From Daedaleopsis sinensis (taxonomy: Eukaryota; Basidiomycota; Agaricomycetes; Polyporales; Polyporaceae), in contig CM066308.1 in assembly GCA_033807695.1 (NCBI GenBank), positions 2,666,001 to 2,730,000 on the forward strand: 64,000 nt of DNA. The letters are read 5' to 3'. The notes beneath the pieces are model-generated. The model saw only the letters and a program-made list of their open reading frames with translations, did not search any database and was not told the origin of the DNA. The translations under genes and the position numbers were made by a program. Shown piece by piece: positions 46,135 to 58,155 of this stretch. Every line of letters starts with the position of its first letter. Within the stretch, counting starts at the first letter, position 1.

Positions 46135-49100
46135 CAGTGATGTTACGGTGCTAGTCAAGGGTCATGACCGTATGACTTTGACTAGGGTGGTCAAGTCATG
46201 ACCATGGTCATGACCTCTCGATGACTGATGGTCAAGAGTCAGCACGTGACAAGTCCGAGATCACCGATCTATGCCTAGTTTGGTGAAGGTGCTCGTAGCT
46301 TAGGCTGTAGTTACTAGTCGCAACAAAATTTTGTAACTCTTTTGAACTCTTCGACTACAGCACTCCGCAACCACTGAGCTACTACCACTACACTCTATTT
46401 CTGAACCTGAAGTATCAATGTCGGCTATAACTACGCTTCCGACAGAGAAGTCTGCCGCAGACGCGTGGATCAAATCCAAATTCGAGGGTAACGGCACCCG
46501 CCCCGGCAACAACAACTCCCACTGGAACCGCTGGTGCAAGCTGTGTCTCACTGAGAGAATCGAGGAGACAGTCGACGAGGAGGGCGCTCAATTCTGCTCC
46601 GAGGATGGAAATGGCACGGTGACGGCAGTACGCACTACGGCGGTAATCATGGCAGACAGTCAGTATGTTGTCATGTTCTCCCAGGGCACGCACACTTACG
46701 TTACAGTGCAGTAATGGACCATCCGGGGTCTATGAAGCCATTTCCCATCGCGTCAAAGCTTCCCGAACTGCTGAAGCACATTGCCGGATGTCCTTTGACT
46801 ATTCGCGCAGACCGAGAGCATGCACAACGACTCATCTATCTCCGCAAAAAACAAAAGACCAAGGAGAACTCAAGGGTGATAATTATCCTGCCATATACTT
46901 GATACATGTTTTATTGACTCCGAATCCAGCCCGATAAGAGCATGGATACGGTGGCCGAGTCGCCTATGCATGGCGTCAAACGCACCTATTCATCGGGGAG
47001 TGACCAGGCTTTGGAGGCACTCCCCGGCCCGTACAACCTTCCCGGTAACAAGTATGCACGTCAGCAGGAGTTCGACGACATATCAGATGTACGTCACCTT
47101 GACCCAGGACGTGACGATGCCCATGAATGGCCGCATTCGCTCCGATCCGAGTTCCAGGGTGACATATTGAAGCTTTTCGTCGCCGCCAACATTGCTTTCC
47201 ATGCCGTTAGCATCCCGTATGTACGCAGCTTTGTTGCTAAGTGGATTCCGGGTGCCTCTCTACCGACGCGTCAGGCCTTGGGTGGCCGTATCTGCAAGGA
47301 TGAAGCTGCCAAGGTGCTTGAGGGGATGAAGCTGGATTTGAAGAACCGCTATGGCACTGGGCAGACTGATGGGTGGAAGAATGCTTCACGATCCAACTAT
47401 GTTGCAAGCATGATCAATGCTGAATATCGGGTAAGATCTCATTATATTTTCGACACCGACTACTTACATCATTTTGTACACATGCAGGCCCATATCCTGC
47501 ACACACACGACATCACGGATCAGGCTAAGACAGCCGACAACTTACTTGTGCTCGTTGAGGGTGAGATTGATTTCTGCGAGCAAACCTTGAAGATGCACGT
47601 TGTGGCGTGGTGCACCGATGGAGGAGGGGACTGCGCGAAGATGCGAAGGCTTCTCAGGCTCAAGCGCCCTCATCTTGCACTCCCGCACTGCTGGGCGCAT
47701 CAGGTAAGTGGCAAAGGCATTGATCTCATGCATTACTACCGTTCTGATCTGCGCTCATTAACAGATCCGGCTGTGCCTTGGGGACTACCTGCGCGTGAAG
47801 ACACCGGAGGTTGAGATACTGGAGGTTGCGCTCGAGATCATCCAGTGGTTTAACAACCACAGCCGTGCGTTAGGTCTCTTACACCGCCAGCAAGAAATCT
47901 CGCATGGCAAACAGCTGGCCCTGCTACGTCCTTCATTAACACGCTGGACTGCCCACTACCTAGCTGCATCGAGGCTTCTACAGACCGAGCAGGCTCTCCG
48001 CATCTGTGTTCTCATGTCCAAGACCGTCCTGATTGGATGCGCTGGGAAGGATAGGTCCCAGATCGACAAGGCTGAGGAGTTGCTCGCATATGTCGACAAA
48101 CCTGACTTCTGGGCCCAATTGCGCCGGTAAATTCCATTGGCACACAATTTATTCAGTTGTAGCTCACATGCATGCTTATAAGGGTTACCACGAATATTGA
48201 GCCGCTCGCAATCGCTGCAAACGCTACTCAAGGTGACCATGCTCGCCTCGATGTCGTGCTGGTGACCCTTGCCAATCTCTACCACATCTACTCTGATCCG
48301 AGTCGCTTCGATGAGGTCACCCGGACCACCATGCACCAGAGCCTCGAAGCAAGATGGAAGAAGGCCGGTGAGGAGCGGGAGTTGTACCTTCTTGCTATTC
48401 TCTTAAACCCTCGCCTTCGCACAACACCGTTCAACATGAACAATCCCCTCCTTACCCCTCACAAGCTTTGGGTCATGTTCAAGAAGCACTTCGAGCGCAT
48501 GACGAAGCATACTGCTGACCAGTTGCTCAAGAACGCATTCACAGACTACACCGGCCGCATTGGGAAGTGGTCTGACGACGCCATGGGGGTCAACGAGGCC
48601 GTTCTTGAGGCGATGAATGACGTGAGCTATTCTTACTTGCATGTCACGATGACAATGATGCTAATCGCACTATGCAACAGGGAGGCAGTCTCAACATGAT
48701 CACGTTCTGGCGGGGCCACCTCGCCGGGAACAGCAACTTCCAGGGCCAGAACGGCCTTGTGCTCTTCGCTATCATGGTTCATTCTATCGTACCCAACTCA
48801 GCCGCCATTGAACGTCATTTCAGTCGGATTGGTGTCGTCCAGAGCAAGCTACGAAACCGTCTCTCCTCAGAGAAGGCCCGCGAGATCGTTCTCATCAAGG
48901 CCGAAATCGACCACGTTTACGGCACTGGGCACAACACCGTACACCGTCACTTCGAAACACCACTTCCTGTCCCTATGTCCACAGCTGACCCTGCCCCTGG
49001 CTCTGATCCAACTGCCGGCCCAACGACGTTCAGAACCCTCGCAAATGCCATAATTGGAATGTCTCTTGAGGACGCAGTGCAAGACATGACCAGTCCCGGA

Positions 49101-49727
49101 GACAACCCTGATGAATTTGACGTACGCACCAATCCTATCACCCATCCTGCTCCTCCACCGCCACCCACCGCACCCATCCTGCCCTCCGAGGGTCTGCTGC
49201 TTCGCAACCTCTTCGAGTATCCTCCAATCACCGCCACCGGGGCAGCTACATCCGTTTCCGGCTCATTCTTGACCACCTTCTGGACCCAGTGCGTGAGGAA
49301 TCTTGCTGCAGAGCAGTCGGTACACGAAGAAGAGGCCGAGGAAGAAGCTGCACGTCTAGAGAGAGCTGAGGGAGCCTCCGGAGGAGCAGAGAACATGGCG
49401 GTGGGAGAAGGGGAGGAGTCGGCTGCGGAGCCGCCGTCCATGTCAGCGGCGGCGTAAGTTTCTCACCAAAAATGGTCCGAATGTCCCCTTAAAGCACCGT
49501 ACTCTTCTTGATTTGCCTCGTCATATTCATTCGCGTTATATACGACTTGTACAATGTAGTACCATGTCCTAGGGATTCAACTCTCTATGGCAAGTGTCAA
49601 GCCAATACAATATGCGTGACGAAATCAGTAGAGGCGCTGACCTAGGTCAAATGGTCATGACTATTTGACCTTTCGGTCAAAAGTCATGACCTGGGGTCAT
49701 GACCGGGGTCGGGACTGTACCCTACTG
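46135..49727 (+). mobile_element. hAT-family DNA transposon, apparently complete, ends approximate
   Basis: The region holds one spliced hAT transposase flanked on both sides by copies of the palindrome GGTCATGACC and its variants: 46160-46169, 46195-46203 (partial) and 46206-46215 on the left; 49653-49661, 49683-49691 (partial) and 49695-49704 on the right. Read inward, both ends give a similar order (GGTCATGACC, then GACTTTGAC/GACTTTTGAC, then GGTCAA, then GTCATGACC), so they are related imperfect inverted ends about 80 bp long. Both outermost parts can start with CAGT (46135 and, inverted, 49727). I could not find a convincing 8-bp target duplication, so the outer limits are uncertain by some tens of bases. 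Confidence 0.75.
46418..49456 (+). CDS. hAT transposase with BED-type zinc finger
   Basis: Cut-and-paste transposase with an RNase H-like core. The N-terminal exons encode a BED-like finger: HWNRWCKLC, then LPELLKHIAGC. The core begins near EWPHSLRSEFQGDILKLFVA and shows YGTGQTDGWKNASRSNYVAS (first catalytic Asp region), HVVAWCTDGGGDCAKMRRLL and HLALPHCWAHQIRLCLGDYL. The C-terminal dimerisation part reads GLVLFAIMVHSIVPNSAAIE, RHFSRIGVVQSKLRNRLSSE, with the expected Glu in AAIERHFS. Introns at about 47431-47487, 47705-47764, 48128-48181 and 48622-48681 join cleanly, without frameshift or stop. A tail of about 180 residues (Pro-, then Glu/Ala-rich) after the dimerisation domain is unusual for hAT proteins. 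The exact junction of the first BED intron (near 46645-46713) is uncertain. Confidence 0.82.
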
Positions 49728-49925
49728 TACGGCAACAGGCGTTTCCGGGACGCGTCGCCGGGTGAGCGCTCTAGATGCGGATCTCATCCAAAAGTCATGG
49801 CCAGTTTGCTCAAAGTGCGTTTGTCGTGCAGCCAAATGATATTTGCGCTTTGGACACAATGAGCCTAAGACACCTCTAGCTTCATCGACACAGAGTACAT
49901 CGATGCAGTAGTCAGTGGTCCAACA

Positions 49926-51676
49926 TCATAACGCCCTAGCATATTCTAGATGCAACTGTAATCGAAGGCAATAGTTCCTCCACCGAAATATCCCGGGCTC
50001 GCTGATAATCGAATGAGCACACAAGGAGTGTGCGTGTTCGTCTGTCTGCAGACTGGGAGTTTCACGGGATGATGAACCGCTTCCTTCTGCGCTTCCATGG
50101 GCCAGCGTGCTAGACGCATCAGCTTCGTCGAACGTGACTTGAACGCGCAGCGAAGGAAACACCGAACGATCTTCACGTTCGGTAGATGAAGCGGTGTCAG
50201 TGTGCTCAGATATATACATACTGATGGTGATGGCCACCGGATGGAGCGAGGATGTCAGGACAGCGACGTGGGGCGTGGAATTGCCAGTGAAGACAAAGGA
50301 GCTTTTCAAGTGGAAGACATACTGGTACTTGGGGACGTCCTGCATGAGCCACGCCGGAAAGATGACTTTGACAGGTACCACATTCCCACCGGGGACGCAA
50401 GGCGGGAGTGGTGAACATGGAGAAAAGGAACGCGGTCTGCGGTGCGCGATGTATATCTCTTTCACACCAGCACTGACGCCCCCGAAATTGATGGCCTCCC
50501 CGAGTGTCGACGTCCACCGAAAGATGCCATTGAGCTCGCTGTTGTCATGGACGTAGTACTGCCCAACGAGGAAGCCGACGGTGCCCGTTCTGGAGGGCGC
50601 CAGTAGTAGGATAGGCAGCTCCCCAGAGGCCGTATTCTCGCAGGCGAGGACAATCACCCGGATTCCGCCGGCTCCTTCAAGGACAGGGAGGAAAGCATGG
50701 ATACCGTGGGGGGACACTGAACGTCGGGGCTGGTACCTTGAGTCTGAAACTGAGCTTCCGTGAGAGCGTGCGGCCATCGATAGGCACCACCTCGTCGATG
50801 CCGCGAAATGCGGAGGGCGCGGGGGCGAGGAGGTACCTGTCCTCAGAGCGCTCGGACGACTGCAGCGTGCGCTCTGGGTCGAGAAATGCATTGCTGTCGG
50901 CTAGACAACGGCCCCACACGAAGAGGGTCTGGTCGGGGGAGCGTTTGAGGATCTCCTCCTGGAGGCGGATGAACGCCTCCCTGCCCTCTCCGTATATAAC
51001 CGGCATGTTGACTCCGAAGATGCCCATAAGCGCGTACGATGCGCGTCGTCCTACGCTTCGAAGCCCAAGACATCCTGCGCCCGACGGAGACGTCATCGAA
51101 GGACTTCTCGTGCGCGAGCACCTCCGGGGGGATTCCCGTCACAGCCGCAACGATGTCGGCAATGCTCTCCTTCGTACCGATAACGCGCCACTCCACGGAA
51201 AGGAACAGGACGATACGGGGCGCCAGCAGCTCTTGGAGGGTCCAGCCCCGCGTGAACCACTCTCTGCGACGGAAGGCAGAGTCCGGCAGCGCGAGGTCCT
51301 CGCAATCGCTGACGTCGCAGAGGAAGGCGTAGCACACCGCCGCGCCAGCGTACCACGCAAACGTCGAGTTGATCGCCTCGGACAGCTCCGCACTGCTCGT
51401 CTTGTCGATACAGCATGTATCGATCCAGAGCCATCGGAAGCCATCGGCGCGGGCAAAGACGCAGCAGTTCCAGATTTTTGGGGAGAGCCTCTCGGGGAAC
51501 GAAAGAGTGTCGCTATGGCTGTCGTCGACGGGTTGGGCCGCCGTAGTGATACTCTGAACGTCCTGGAACGACTGCTCTCCATCTTTGGACCAGACGTGCG
51601 ATAAGATCGCGTACTGCACATCGCTTGGGTCGCTGAAGAAACGAAGTACGATCGTCGTCGTGTCCAAAAGCCACAT
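49926..51676 (-). pseudogene. HET-domain (heterokaryon incompatibility) gene with two frameshifts
   Basis: HET proteins trigger cell death on non-self recognition in fungi. The N-terminus is MWLLDTTTIVLRFFSDP, then the HET core: VQYAILSHVWSKDGEQSFQD, RWLWIDTCCIDKTSSAELSE, AFRRREWFTRGWTLQELLAP, LSVEWRVIGTKESIADIVAA, MSWASKRRTTRI. At about 51035-51050 the frame changes: RRTTRI should continue into a short acidic link and YALMGIFGVNMPVIYGEG. The second part is present but in another frame, so 8 or 11 nt seem missing. At a run of six G (50708-50713) the frame shifts again before GIHAFLPVLEGAGGIRVIVL, and then stays open to 49926. No GT..AG intron explains either break. Assembly error is possible, mainly at the homopolymer. 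Confidence 0.75.
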
Positions 51677-52355
51677 GTTCGTGCACCTGGGCCGAGTGAG
51701 TGATCCGGTCTCTCCATACAGACTATCACAACATACTGATATAGGTGACTTGTTCCGTGCGAGGGGATGTGTTCAACACCACGATCTGCGATATCGATAG
51801 GCGAAAATAGAGTAGTAGTACGAGAGCGGAGGCCAGAAGACGTAATTAGGACGCTACGTAACAGCGCACAAGTACAAACAAGACCACAAACCAATAGACG
51901 CCCATAGGATGATTGAAAACACCCACCCCCTTGAAGCTTTGGAATTTGGAGCTTGAAGCCCAGCGGGCATACGAGTTAGAAGCTCTGGCCATAAGCCTCA
52001 GAAGTACTTTGTATCATTGATGCGCCGCATCTACTAGACCAATCTGTGCTTCAGCGGGGACTCGGATGTGGAACCGTGCGCAGATCAAGGCGGATACTAC
52101 GAGGTTCTCTCGCCAGCTAAGTAAGTACTGTCACGGTGTCTGCAGCACATTGTCAAGCAGACAGCCGCACATTGTACCCTCAAAGTCGTTCGCGGTCGAT
52201 CACACACTCCTGTGTTGCTGCGGGAAGCCATATCGGGCAGTATGCTATCCAATTAAATTCCACCCCCTATGCATGTAACGTACTTTCGTTTCTCAGCGCA
52301 CGTTCCCGGCCGCGCCGTCAGCAAGACCACCGGGAGCCGCCCTCGTCCAGCGACC
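51677..52355. other. Intergenic region, nothing recognised
   Basis: It contains the promoter side of the HET pseudogene and the 3' side of ILV3. No gene or repeat was identified. Confidence 0.5.
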
Positions 52356-54751
52356 TCAAGCGTCGGTGATGCAGCCGCGGCTCGCATCGGTGACGAGCTT
52401 GACGTACTTGTAGAGCGTGCCTTGCGACACCTTGAGCGAGGGCGGCGACCACGCAGCGCGCCGCCGTTCCAGCTCTTCAGGAGCCACATGAAGCTCAATC
52501 GTGTTCTTGATGGCGTCGACCGAGATGACATCGCCGTCCCGGACGAGCGCAATCGGACCGCCGACCTGCGCCTCAGGAACGACGTGGCCGATGCAGAAGC
52601 CGTGCGATCTGTGTGCCACGGAAGTTTTACGGGGGTAAACAGGCGCAGAGAATGAAGAGGGGTGAGCGGAGAGACCGGGACGACAGAGACGGCAGAACGT
52701 ACCCCCCGCTGAAGCGTCCGTCGGTGAGGCAGGCGACGTCGTACCCGAGACCGGCACCCATGATCAAACTGGTCGGTTTGAGCATCTCAGGCATGCCTGT
52801 ATATTACGGGGCGTTTAGCTTTGATTTGCTGAGACAAGAGGAGGTACCCACCTGGTCCGCCCTTGGGACCGAGGTAACGGAGGATCGCGACAACCTTTTC
52901 TCCCTTCTTGAAGGTCCCGCCCTCCACCGCGGCGACAAATTCATTTTCGCTATCGAAAGCGCGGGCCTTTCCAGTGAAGCTCAGCCCCTCTTTACCCGTG
53001 ATCTTCGCGACGGCACCGCCAGGCGCCAGATTGCCCCTCAGAATGCTAAGCTTTGATTAGCGTAGGCCGGAAAAGAACCCGACAGCGAACGTACCGGAGA
53101 TGACCAGTCTCCTTGATGGGTTTCTCCAAGGGACGGATCACGTCTTGGCGGCTGAACTCGAGCTCGCCGTGCTCATGCGTCCACCTGTCAAGGTTCTCAC
53201 CGAGTGTACGACCGGTGACGGTCATGCCGCTCCCGTCGATCAGGTCGTTCTTGAGCAGGTACGCAAGGACCTCTGTACAACAGCGTCAGATGAGGCGTAA
53301 GCATTGAGCAACGAGCAATCGTACTGGGGATGCCACCGAGCTTGTAGACGTCCTCCATGACGTACTTTCCGCTGGGCTTCAGGTCAGCGATGAAAGGCAC
53401 GCGGTCGGACACGGCTTGGAAATCGTCAATCGTGAGCGTGATGCCGACGGAGTGAGCCACGGCGATGAGGTGCAGGACCGCGTTCGTCGATCCACCGAGG
53501 ATCATGGTCAACACCTGGAGGAAACATGAGACTCGTCACAGCCATGCGCGTGCCAGAGGGACTGACCATCGCGTTCTCGAACGCACTCCGCGTCATGATG
53601 TCGCGAGGAAGGATGTTCTTCTCGAGGAGGTTGCGCATAGCCGCGCCGATAGACTCGCACTCCTGGAGCTTCTCGGGGTATTCTGCAGGGTAGGACGAGG
53701 AGCCGGTAAGCGTCATGCCCAGGGCCTCCGCCGCGCTAGCCATAGTGTTGGCGGTGTACATCTGTGGACCCCGACTCAGTCATCGGACGCTACAACCTGA
53801 CGCGAATAAACCCACCCCACCACAGGCGCCGGGGCCAGGGCACGCGTGCCGGATCGTGTTGTACCGCGTACGCTCAGCGTCCTCCGTCTTCCCGTCCTGG
53901 AGGTACTTGCCGTACGACTGGAACGCGGAGACGATGTCCAGCTGCGGGGCACCCTCGCACGACCCAGGGCGGATGGTGCCGCCGTACAGCATCAGACCGG
54001 GCCTGTTGAGGCGCCCCACTGCACACGGAAATGATGAGAGGGTGAGGGACACGCATACGTTCACGCGACGCACAAGCCATGAGGACCCCGGGCATGTTCT
54101 TGTCGCACCCGGGGATGGCGACCATGCCGTCGAGCCAGTGCCCGCCAGCAGCCGTCTCGACCTGGTCCGCGATGAGGTCGCGGGACTGGAGGGAGTAGCG
54201 CATCGCGTCCGTGCCCATGCTGATTCCGTCACTGCACGGCACGGATCCAGATCCAGTCAGGGCAGCCCCCGCCCACGGACAGCAGCACACGCACCTGACG
54301 CCGATCGCCCCGAACTGATAGCCAATGAGCCCCGCGGCAGCGAGCGACTTCTTCACATGCTGCCCCAGCCCGAGCAGGTGTTTGTTGCATCTGCACGCAG
54401 CGGGTCACCGCGTGCGCGCGGAACGAAAAGACGGGAGGGACGTACGGATTGCCCTCGTACCTGTGCGCAGTTAGCGTGCCGCACGAGAATAGGACGCGTG
54501 TCCCGACGTGCGACTCACCAGACACTCGCCACTCCGACCATCGCCTTGTCGAAGTCGTCGTCCGTGCGGATGCCGTCCGTGTCGTAGAGCATCGCCTGGC
54601 TCGCGCCCTGGCTCTTGGGCTTCGTGATCGTCCTGCTGTACCTGTTCAAGACGGGCTTGTCGGAGCATGACGGCGCCGCGGCGGAGAAGAGCCTGCGAGG
54701 GCTGCGCCCGAGGAGCGTGCGGGCAGGGAGGGAGGACGACCAGGAGTGCAT
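52356..54751 (-). CDS. ILV3: Dihydroxy-acid dehydratase, mitochondrial
   Basis: Iron-sulfur enzyme catalysing the third common step of valine and isoleucine synthesis. The Met at 54751 opens a presequence, [26 protein letters not shown]; an in-frame Met at 54832 is possible. The cluster ligands are [29 protein letters not shown] and [20 protein letters not shown]. Other family blocks: [115 protein letters not shown], ending [20 protein letters not shown]. About eleven short introns. Nothing suggests damage. Confidence 0.95.
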
Positions 54752-56110
54752 GCTGCCAATATTCGAGCTCGAGGGGACTGCGCGAGCGGGGAACGCACGA
54801 GTCACCATTGGCTGGTGTGACATTTTCGCCACGTGTAGCGTGACACCCCAGAAAAGGGCAAGTCGCGTACCGAAACACCGCTTTGGCGCTAGCGGGCGAT
54901 CTTCTCCGACGCACGCGATCTGCTAGTCCACATAGAAGCGTCGCGCCCCTGCACGCCTCAGCCAGGCCACGCCCCCACCGACTGCCCCTCAGCCATCGCT
55001 AAAACTCTCGAGGCGTACTCTCCAGACGTGCTCGTTGGACGAGTCTCGCGCGATTCGCGCCTGCGACGTGGCCGAACCCCAAAATGCAGCGGCCAGCCCG
55101 ATATCAAGCCACACGCGCCTCACGATTCAGATCGAGATAAGGATCATAGCAAACCGTGTTGCTGGCCCCAAAAGATTAGACGTGCCCGTGCTGATCGAGC
55201 CTATCGGGACGCTCCCCTGGTGACGGACCATGTGCTGGGGACCGTCTCTACCCAAAACACGCCACCATCTCAGACAAAAATTCTCCGCGCCGTCTGGGCG
55301 GTAACATTTCGCCCCCGCCGCCGAGCAGCGGTCGCGCGGGCGGGTCGTTCACCCAACGTTACCACGCGCGCGGGGCCGCATGGACTAATGTAGCGCGACC
55401 GCATGCGAGCCGTCACGTCGATCGAGTTTCGGCTGGATAGTGTGACCGTGACTCGTTCTACAGTGGGCGAGGAGATCATCGCTGTGGTGGATTTCCACCC
55501 CGACAAATCAGCATCCCCCGCCGCTGCAGCGGCGACCCGGGCCTCTGTGCCCCCGCGGGCACTCGCGGGCGGCGGCGGAGTGCAGCCGTGTGCGCCGCAG
55601 CGTTTCATCTGTTTTCGCTGAGTTAGGGGGAGGGGACGCAGCGGGAGCGCGGAGTCTACCCACCTGAGTTTCGGACGTCGGAGTATGGCTGACATCGATC
55701 GTTTCTTGACCGCCATCCCCGTACGGCCAGCGCTTGTCCGACCGCGATCTGGGACGCTTGCGGCCTGCTATGCACCTCGGCTCTCCTCCGGCACGTCCGT
55801 CCTGCATGCCTGTCGTTCTGCCCCCGCCAACTGGTCTCTGCAGCGGAAGCAAAGTCTGTCGGCACGTCCATTCCAGAGAGGAGGTGCGGCGCAAGCCCCG
55901 TGATAACGAGGGTCCTGCGCGCGCCCCTCTTTACCTTGTCGATCCTGGCGCGCCCCCAAGATCGCTTTCTTTCCGTGATCCACTCGTGCGGCATATGGGC
56001 TCTCTATCCCGTACCGTCACCTCCTCTGCTGCTGCTGCTGCTTCTTCGCGCGAGTCCTGGCGTCGTTATCACTAGCCGCGGGCAGCTACTGACAAGGATC
56101 TCCTGCGGGC
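54752..56110. other. Intergenic region between ILV3 and the Zn2Cys6 gene
   Basis: GC-rich with several overlapping frames of biased composition (Arg/Ala/Pro) and no domain. I saw no RNA gene or repeat. A (GCT)n-like run lies near 56027-56042. Confidence 0.45.
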
Positions 56111-58155
56111 ATGGACCGTCAAGGGCGCGGTCCGCCCCCACGACAGAGTTCCCTCCCGAGCAGTCTTCATCGGTTGTTGGTCCCGGACCCTTCGCACCCC
56201 CGTCGGAGCGCTACGCAAGAGGTATCGGGAGGTGCGTCGCCAGAGGGGGAAGAGGATCCTTGGAGGCCCGCGCCCGCCACTCCGGCCCATCCGATCCCAT
56301 CACCCACGGCTGGCCAACAGCTCCCGCCGACCATCCTCGCGCACGCGGTTTTTGAAGAGCCAGCGGCGAGTGACGGGCGCGGTGGAAGCCAGCGACAGAG
56401 CGTATCTCCTGCGCCGGGGATCGTTAGCCATGATCCAGGTGCCGCCACACGAACCCTTGCCCTTCCTCCGCCTCCTCGAGGCGTCGTCCGATCTGACCCT
56501 GCTTTCTATGCGTCAATGCCCACGTACCAAGCTCCATATTCCGTCCAACCACCAGGCCCACCTCTGCCTCCCATCTCGTGGAGTTCGACGGGGATGTCAG
56601 GCGGCCCCTCTCTCATCCCGCCGCTCGCGGGCGGAGATAGGAGAGAGGTGCGGCCGGTCTCAAGTCTTCCACCACAACCCGGTCCTAGCAGACTTTCTCC
56701 CCTATCGCCAATAGCCGGGCCGTCGCAACAAGCGGAGGACCCGTCGCAGCGCCGCCGAAAGCCCAAAGCGAAGAACCCGCAGCAAACGATACCGCCGGCG
56801 GAGGCGGGACCCTCATTTGGGAGTGTCCCCGCCCCCCAACGGCCGCGCATATCGGTCGATGCCCTCCAAGGTGAGTCCTGTGCATTTTTTCTGCAAAAGA
56901 TGAATGCGAGCCGAGTCAGTAGATTGGAGCAGCAGCTCTCGGGCGCCACAATCACGGACCCCCGTCGAAGGCCCGGAAGCGATGCAGCGAGGCGGTCGCC
57001 CGATTCCCATACGCCCGCTCGAGCGGGGGGCTTCTCCGCGACACGGGCCCGAGGGCGCACGGGCGAGCCCCGCGTCTTCGTACACGGACAATTACCCCGT
57101 CGCGGTCGGCCCTACCGCGTACCATGTCACGACATTGCTGCCGATGCGAGCCACGATCCTGTCGCCCGCGACTGAGGCAGGGCCGTCGGCGGCCTCCCCC
57201 GTGTCCGTGTCGGACTCGCCTGGGGTCGCGGTCTCGCGCGGCGCCTCCCAGGGAGCCGAGACGGTGGAAGGGAGCGCCGAGCCCGAGGGTGCGAGCAGCA
57301 GCACGGCGGGAAAGCGGCGGCGGCGGCCCAGGACGGAGAGGGGGAAATCGAGCGCGAGCTCGGAGAGCTCAGAGCAGACGCACGCGCCCAAGTCGAAGAA
57401 GACACTGATCGCCTGCCATTTCTGCCGAGGTGAGCTCGCCCGTTTCGACGGCGGCGGATGGGACGGACTGGTCCCGGTGGGACGATCTAGGCTCATCCGC
57501 CGCTGCCTCCGCCGCGCCGTTCTCGCTGACGTCTTCGGTCGGAACGGCAGCCCGGAAGCTGCGCTGCGATGGACAGAAGCCGTCCTGTGCGAACTGCAGA
57601 AAGCGCAACTACCCGTGCACGTACGAGCAGGAGCCCAAGCGGCGCGGGCCTGGCAAGACCCCCCGAGGCAGCTCCCGCCGGCGCGGGCGGTCAGCAGCCC
57701 CGTCGGCCGGGGGAGGAGGAGCAGGAGGAGGTGGTGGTGGTAGCGGACAAGAGGCGGGCCGTGGGGAGGGCGCACGCACGCCCGAAGGCGCGGGCCCTTC
57801 AGAAGCAGCGCCTGCGCCGGCCCTGTCGGCGTCGTTCCCTCCATACACACGCACCGCGTTCGAACCACAACTCCCCGGACCAGTGCCCACATACCCCGGC
57901 TTTTCCTACCGCGCCCCCTCGCCCTCTTCGTCATCGTCGTCCCATCCGCCCGCGAACGCCCCGTTGTATTTCTACAGCGTCCACACCGGCCCGAGCCGCA
58001 GTGACGCCTCCGCGAGCGTCCAGTCCGCGACCTCCTCCGCGCCCTCCGTGCCCGAGTCCGAGGACAGCGCGCTGGGCGAGGGCGCAGAGTACGACGACTT
58101 CGAGGAGTTCTACCGCCAGCCGCAGCCTGGCGAGCGCGAGGACGGCGAGCAGTAG
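56111..58155 (+). CDS. Zn2Cys6 transcription-factor-like protein with central zinc cluster
   Basis: Probable nuclear DNA-binding protein. Exon 1 (56111-56870) encodes a long disordered region rich in Pro, Ser, Arg and Gly. A 100-nt intron (56871-56970) joins VDALQ to GPEAMQRGGRPIPIRPLERG. Just before the cluster is a basic stretch, AGKRRRRPRTERGKS, possibly a nuclear localisation signal. The Zn2Cys6 cluster reads IACHFCRARKLRCDGQKPS, CANCRKRNYPCTYEQEPKRR, with spacing CX2CX6CX6CX2CX6C. A 121-nt intron (57430-57550) splits it directly after CHFCR. The C-terminal 180 residues are Gly/Ser/Pro-rich with an acidic end (EYDDFEEFYRQPQPGE). No fungal-specific TF regulatory domain is visible. Target genes are unknown. 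Confidence 0.78.

Noticed and set aside
46183..49724. hAT element ends defined by TAGGGT on both sides
   Set aside because: TAGGGT occurs at 46183 and inverted at 49724, but the flanking octamers (ACTTTGAC and CTGTACGG) do not match, and the left-side repeats continue outward of 46183.
46135..49735. Target duplication around the hAT element based on TACGG near both ends
   Set aside because: Only five bases agree (46144-46148 and 49728-49732) and they do not abut a consistent terminus.
50738..51604. Plus-strand frame of about 288 codons opposite the HET gene
   Set aside because: It is antisense to recognisable HET motifs and has no motif itself.
55270..55994. Minus-strand frames between ILV3 and the Zn2Cys6 gene
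   Set aside because: Arg/Ser-rich, no domain, no plausible splice continuity with each other or with a conserved start.
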